A DNA stretch of 64,000 bases from Paracentrotus lividus (taxonomy: Eukaryota; Echinodermata; Echinoidea; Camarodonta; Echinidae). This document shows, one piece after another, positions 58,600 to 64,000 of the stretch. The notes beneath the pieces were generated by a model that did not search any database, was not told the origin of the DNA, and worked only from the letters and a program-made list of their open reading frames with translations. The first letter of the stretch is position 1, and each line of letters starts with the position of its first letter. The DNA lies in the NCBI GenBank assembly GCA_940671915.1, contig CALNVZ010003426.1, forward strand, positions 22,742,078 to 22,806,077. Reading direction: 5' to 3'. The position numbers and the translations under genes were made by a program.

Positions 58600-59240
58600 A
58601 TCACAAACGTCCAAACCGGTGTGTATCTGTCTGAGCTTCTAAAATGTACGCGTTACGTCATTCCGGGCAAAGGTCACATACATAGTGTCTCTAAACCATT
58701 ATTCGCTCCGCGAAACACCGCCTTTATGGTAGAGTCACACCGGCAGACCGACCTCAAACCGATCACCCAAAAACACTTTTGTGTCAATCGGGATGAATTC
58801 GGCAGCCATCAGGATGATTATGGCAGGGTTCGGTCTGTTGTCAGTTTAACGTCGGTATGAGGTCGGAATTATCGGTTTTTAATCAGTCTGGTATCGGTTT
58901 GAAGAAAGGGTCGGGGTGGAATCTTTCAAGCATGCTCGAAAGATCTCTCCCCGACCATTCGTCAGGGAGCTGTCGGAGACGAGTCGGGGTCAGTTCGAGA
59001 AGAGCGGGGAGCATTCGGTCTGGGTTCGATCTCGGTTCGGAATAAAAGATCGGAATGTGGTCGGTTTCAATACCAAGTTCAGTCAAATTGCTATCGGCCG
59101 AACTAATCCCGATTCAACATCGATAAGGTAATGAATAGAGACTTTCTTCCTGACTCAATACCGAACGAAGCCGCTCCATCTCCGATACCAAACCGCAGAG
59201 GGGCTGTATTGAGACCGACATTTGCCGACAAGAAAACTAT
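58600..59240. mobile_element. GTCGGT-word repeat region
   Basis: Dense CGGT, GGTCGG and complementary CCGAC words, with inverted AAAGATCTCTCCCCGACC and TGGAATCTTTCAAGCATG parts. Similar in style to 52440-53070. Ends not resolved. ORFs in three frames are compositional. Confidence 0.5.
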
Positions 59241-59258
59241 GTCAAACCAAAGATGCTG

Positions 59259-60259
59259 CACTGTCCGTCATAAAGATGGAATATTGTTTTGCCGCTACAG
59301 CGACATGATGTTGCTCTGACTTTAATTTCTTGAATATGTTTGTCCCTGCTTTTACTTTTTGGGACCCTGGCTGTATCTTGGACATTCTCCCAACCCTACA
59401 CATGGACCTTTTTCCAAAAAAGTTTTGTCAACCCCCGTGATGCCCATTTTTGTCATTTTCGCTCATTTTGGGGCCCTTTTTTGTTTTCCCGGCTGATCAA
59501 GCCCCCCTCAGTCCTACCCCAGGAAACGCGACTGAGGTGTACTGTTTTATATTGTTTTTTAAGTTAAATGTATATTTCTGGGGACAGGCTAAAGTCTCTT
59601 GTCTAGGGGAGGGGTTGAAGTAAAAAACGAGATTGGTGAAAATTCGGAATATTTTATTCCGTCTTTATGCTGAAAACAAAAGAGATGAAAAACCACCTTT
59701 AACCCTTAAATATCGTCATTTTCCCCTTACATTTTGTTAGACCTTGATGACAAGGCTGTAAATAGTCATTATTGATAATATTTTATTTTGATATAATTAT
59801 GTTTGGTTGAGATTTTATAATACAATTTAGGGAAGATAGAAATTTCCGTGGTGTAAAAATGAATAAAATGAATGTTGAACCCCAATCAAAATAAATTTGG
59901 ACCCCTCCCCTAGACAAATGAGTCGAGCCTGTAACCATAAATCTAGATTTGATTTAAAGAACAATAACAAATCTCCACCTCAGACGTGTTTCCTTGGGAT
60001 AGGACTGAGAGGGCCTTGGTGGGTCGCGTGAACAAAATAGGGCCCCCAAAATAAGAAAAAATGACAAAAAAGGGCCATCTTCTGGGGGTGACAAACTTTT
60101 TTGAAGAAAAATCCCCGGGAAGGGTTGAGGGAACGTTCAAGATATACCCAGGATCCCAGAAAGTGAAAGCGGTGATAAACACATTCAAGAAATTAATAAC
60201 GGAGCAACATAATGTCGCTTGAGCCAGATAAAAATATTCCACCTTTATGACGAACAGTG
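59259..60259. mobile_element. 1-kb foldback MITE, CACTGTTCGTCATAAAGG family (copy 4)
   Basis: Left type-B arm CACTGTCCGTCATAAAGATG, right type-A arm ending CGAACAGTG followed by TA; the left flank is TG instead of TA. Same orientation as copy 1. Confidence 0.88.
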
Positions 60260-61025
60260 TAAATAGATTCGGGGCGCGTAGGATAATCATTTTAACATTT
60301 AAAAATGCTTCCAGTTGCTCCATGGTTATCTGTTAGATGTTGCAATACAAATCATATGGCTAATAAACATCCCCGTACTTTGGGGGAAGGTGGCGGGGGC
60401 ACGGAGCCAAACGGATGGGCGTGAAGGGGGCATGAAAATGGGAAGAAAAGGGGGGAAAGAAGGAAATGAAAAGACGAGAACGAAATTTAAAAAAAAAATA
60501 AAAGAAGAGAAAAATAAAATAGAAAGGAGGGGGAGGGAAGAAAGGGAAAATATATATAGGCCTAGAGAGAGATGACGACGAAGGGGGGGGGGGGGGGGGA
60601 GAGGGAAATAAATAAATAAATAAAAAAAAGTGGAAGTGGTTCTAAATTGATCTCTAACTTAGGACACCATATGGATCTTGAAATTAGGGTGTGGCAAATT
60701 GATCTCAAACTTAGGGGGTCCCAAAGTGATTTATAGTTGAGGGGAGCCAATTCCATCTTAAACTTAGGGGGCTTCAAATCGATAACAAACTTATGGGTGC
60801 CAAATATATCTCAAACTTATGGTGCTGCCAAAATTTACGTGACATGAGAGGGTGCTTGATCTTAAAATTAGGGGCGCCAAATTGATTTTAAAATCAAAGA
60901 GAGGGGCCGAATCGCTTCAACTTAAGGGGGCAACAAATTGATCTTAAACTTAAGGGGCGCCAACTTGATCTTAAAGTTAGGGGTCGTAAAAATGATCTTG
61001 AACTCATAGGGCGCCAAAGTATATA
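60260..61025 (+). repeat. Spacer with degenerate AATTGATCTTAAACTTA words
   Basis: An A/G-rich stretch (60420-60640) with a G-run at 60585-60599 is followed by repeats of GGGCGCCAAATTGATCTTAA. The whole spacer returns at 62760-63483. Confidence 0.75.
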
Positions 61026-62758
61026 CACTGTTCGTCATAAAGGTGGAATATTTTTTTCTGGCTCAAGCGACATTATGTTGCTCCGTTATTAATTTCTTGG
61101 ATGTGTTTGTCACCGCTTTCACTTTCTGGGATCATGGGTATATTTTAGATGATCCCTCAACCCTTCCCGGGGATTTTTCTTCAAAAAAAGTTTGTCACCC
61201 CCAGAAGATGGCCATTTTCGTCATTTTTTCTTATTTTTTGGGCCCTTTTTTGTTCACGCGACCCACCAAGGCCCCCTCAGTCCTACCCCAAGGAAACACG
61301 TCTGAGGTGGAGATTTGTTATTGTTCTTTAAATTAAATCTAGATTTATGGTTACAGGCTCGACTCTTTTGTCTAGGGGAGGGGTCAAAATTATTTCGACT
61401 GGGGTTCAACATTCATTTTATTCATTTTTACACCATGGAAATTTCTATCTTCCCTAAATTGTATTGTGAAATCTCAACCAAACATAAATCTCAATAAAAT
61501 ATTATCAATAATGACTATTTGCAGCCTTGCAATCAAGGCTAAACAAAATTTAAGGGGAAAATTATGATATCTAAGGGTTAAAGGTGGTTTTTCATTTCTT
61601 TTGTTTTCAGCATAAAGATGGAATAAGTTATTCCGAATTTTCACCAATCTCGTTTTTTACTTCAACCCCTCCCCTAGACAAGAGACCTAAGCCTGTCCCC
61701 AGAAATATAGATTTAACTTAACCCTAATCAGGCCGGCTTTTTTGGCTGTCCTATGGCCGGGGGGGGGTTGAATCAACCCCCCCCCCCCTGAGATCTCGGC
61801 CGCCGATCGCGCGAACGCCGCGAAGTTTTGCACAATGGTAGTGTGCGATGTAACCTACAAGTTAGTATCGTTAATTTTCCTGAAATAATGTTATTTTATT
61901 TTATATGAATTAATTATGCTAATTTATGCATAATTCATACTTTTTGCTCTAATTTACTAAATAAAGCTCCTAGAATGCTAAAATTTGGTCTAAATATTCT
62001 TTGTAGCATTCCTAACAATTGTACGTGAAAAAAAAATTCGGTATCAAAATCATTTTCTTATGTATTTTATTGTTTTACAAATTTCTTATGTATTTCTTTG
62101 CTTTTTGGTCAAAATTGATTGCAGAATCTTTTTGAAGCATAATTATGCTAAAATAAATTGATTTTAGCCAGTGAGAGTGAAACAAAAATAATCATATGTT
62201 CTAGGAATGAAGGACGCAAAAACTGATTACATGACTTTGTACACAAAATCACGTTTAAGCGATTTGGCTCGACGGATATTTTAAAATCGTGCAGCGTCGT
62301 CACCGTATGCCCGATTTTCGCAAAATGGTTCAAAAGCGATGCGCAAGACTCAAAAGTAAAAAGTCATGTACGCGGCGGTCATAAAATTTTCGCGGTGGTA
62401 TGGTTCGCGGAAATGTCGAGGGGATTGATTCAAACCCCCCCCTCTCCCCGCCTGATTAGGGTTAAAGAACATATAAAACAGTACAACTCAGACTGTTTCC
62501 TTTGGATCAGGAGAGAGGCCTTGTTCATTCCGTGAACAAAATAGGGCCCCCAAAATAAGAAAAAATGACAAAAAAGGGCCATTCTGCGGTGACAAACTTT
62601 TTTGAAGAAAAATCCCGAAGCGTTGAGGAACGTTCAGATATACCCAGGATCCCAGAAAGTGAAAGCGGAAATAAAACACATTCAAGAAATTAATAACGAG
62701 CAACATAATGTCGCTTGAGCCAGATAAAAATATTCCACCTTTATGTACGTAAACAGTG
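61026..62758. mobile_element. 1-kb foldback MITE (copy 5) carrying a piggyBac-type insertion
   Basis: The left type-A arm starts CACTGTTCGTCATAAAGG after TA. The centre and the beginning of a type-B arm follow to 61721. After the insertion (61722-62461) the B arm resumes briefly, then changes near 62520 into type-A sequence that ends AACAGTG|TA at 62758. The element is thus A-(B/A), unlike the other full copies. Confidence 0.8.
61722..62461. mobile_element. piggyBac-type MITE with TTAA duplication
   Basis: CCCTAATCAGGC at the left and GCCTGATTAGGG at the right are perfect complements, flanked by TTAA at 61718-61721 and 62462-62465. CCC-start termini and a TTAA target are the piggyBac signature. 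A second inverted pair GGGGGTTGAATCAACCCCCC lies just inside. It is 740 bp with no transposase. Confidence 0.9.
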
Positions 62759-64000
62759 TAAATAGACTTCGGGCGCGATAGTATAATCATTTAACATTTA
62801 AAAATGCTTCCAGTTGCTCCATGGTTATCTGTTAGATGTTGCAAATACAAATCAATATGGCTAATAAACATCCCGTACTTGGGGAAGGTGGCGGGGCACG
62901 AGCCAAAGCGGATGGCGTGAAGGGGCTGAAACAATGGAAAAAAGGAAGAAGAAAAATGAAAAACCAGAAACGAAATTAAAAAAAAAAATAAAAAGAGAAA
63001 AATAAAATAGAAAGGAGCGTGAGGAAAAAGGAAATATATATAGGCCTAAGAGAGAGATGACCGAAAGGGTGGGAAGGAAATAAATAAATATAATATAAAA
63101 AAAAGTGGAAGCTGAGTTCTAATGATCTCTAACTAGGACATAGGATCTTATAATAGGTGTGGCAAATGATCTCAAACTATAGGGGTCCCAAAGTGATTTA
63201 TGAGGGGGAGTCCAATTCCATCTTAAACTTAGGGGCTTCAAATCGATAACAACTTATGGGATGCCAAATATCATTCAAAACTTATTTGCTGCCAAAATTT
63301 ACGTGACATGAGAGGGTGCTTGATCTTAAAATTAGGGGCGCAAATTGATTTTAAAATCAAAGAGAGGGCCGAATCGCTTCATTAACTTGAAAGCAAACAA
63401 ATTGATCTTAAACTTAAGGGCGCCAATATCTTAAGTTAGGGTCGTAAAAAATGATCTTGAAATCATACGGCGCCAAGTATATACACTGTTCGTCATAAAG
63501 GTGAATTATTTTTTCTGGCTCAAGCGACATTATGTTGCTCGTATTAATCTCTTGGATGTTGTTTGTCACCGCTTCACTTCTGGGATCATGTTATTTAGAT
63601 GATCCCTCACCTCCCGGATTTTTCTTCAAAAAAAAATTTGTCACCCCCAGAAGATGCCATTTCGTCATTTTTTCTTATTTTTGGCCCTTTTTGTTTCACC
63701 CGACCCACCTAGGCCCCTCATCCTACCCCAAGGAAACACGTCTGATGATATTTTTATGTTCTTTAAATAAATCTAGCATTTATGGTTACAGCTCGACTCT
63801 TTTGTTCTAGGGAGGGTCAAATTATTCGACTGGGTTCAACATTCCATTTTATTCATTTTACACCATGGAAATTTCATCTCCCTAAATTGTATTGTGAAAT
63901 CTCCACCAAACAAATCTCCAAATAAATTATATATCAAAATGACTATTGCCATCCAATCATTAAAACCAAAATTAAGGAAAATTATAATTCTCTCTTTATA
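62500..64000. repeat. Noisy second copy of about 60000-61550
   Basis: The MITE right arm, spacer and next left arm (TA|CACTG at 63484) recur in the same order as 60000-61550, with frequent single-base losses. Example: GGGGGAAGGTGGCGGGGGCA against GGGGAAGGTGGCGGGGCACG. Homopolymers are shortened more often than bases are substituted. Confidence 0.85.

Overview
The window reads as metazoan nuclear DNA, most likely from an echinoderm. It has AT-rich introns, split genes with GT-AG boundaries, very dense short transposable elements, and a receptor architecture typical of deuterostome gene expansions. Inverted-repeat elements whose arms are built from short tandem repeats recall the TU elements described from sea urchin. 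There are no prokaryotic features. The phylum call is an inference; species cannot be told from this sequence.

One gene dominates. On the + strand, thirteen exons between about 5509 and 42813 join in one continuous open frame (about 786 residues, 5' end missing). They encode: C-type lectin domain (5509-5705 and 14450-14580), two Ig-like domains (19114-19428, 22112-22393), five one-exon EGF-like modules (22935-23069, 25737-25886, 26572-26703, 27985-28155, 31600-31731), a third Ig-like domain (32201-32497), a transmembrane exon (41198-41324) and two cytoplasmic exons (41691-41764 or -41806; 42596-42813). From Ig1 to EGF3 the ectodomain resembles the Tie (angiopoietin receptor) family. The kinase is absent: the protein ends in a short tail with an ITAM-like Tyr pair, an ITIM-like motif and a YxN site. 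The best biological lead is therefore a lectin-Tie chimeric, kinase-less, tyrosine-motif receptor, possibly an immune-type receptor.

A second gene probably starts near 53568, where a short exon encodes a signal peptide and ends in a phase-1 donor. No further exon of it was recognised before 64000.

Almost everything else is repeats. Large foldback elements sit in the introns (5791-8222, 9390-13730, 28357-31247, 33081-40573), with a decayed non-LTR retrotransposon inside the last. At least five families of elements end in CACTG or CAGT next to TA, and one piggyBac-type element is flanked by TTAA. tRNA-derived SINEs, long palindromes and minisatellites fill much of the rest. Two stretches look like assembly problems: a 25-N gap at 36135-36159 beside a second, noisier copy of nearby sequence, and the last 1.5 kb, which repeats about 60000-61550 with many small indels.

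Layout: 1-5500 repeats and palindromes upstream of the first firm exon; 5509-42813 receptor gene with transposon-filled introns; 42814-53560 intergenic repeats; 53568-53646 start of a second gene; 53647-64000 MITEs, a 224-bp tandem array and the duplicated end.
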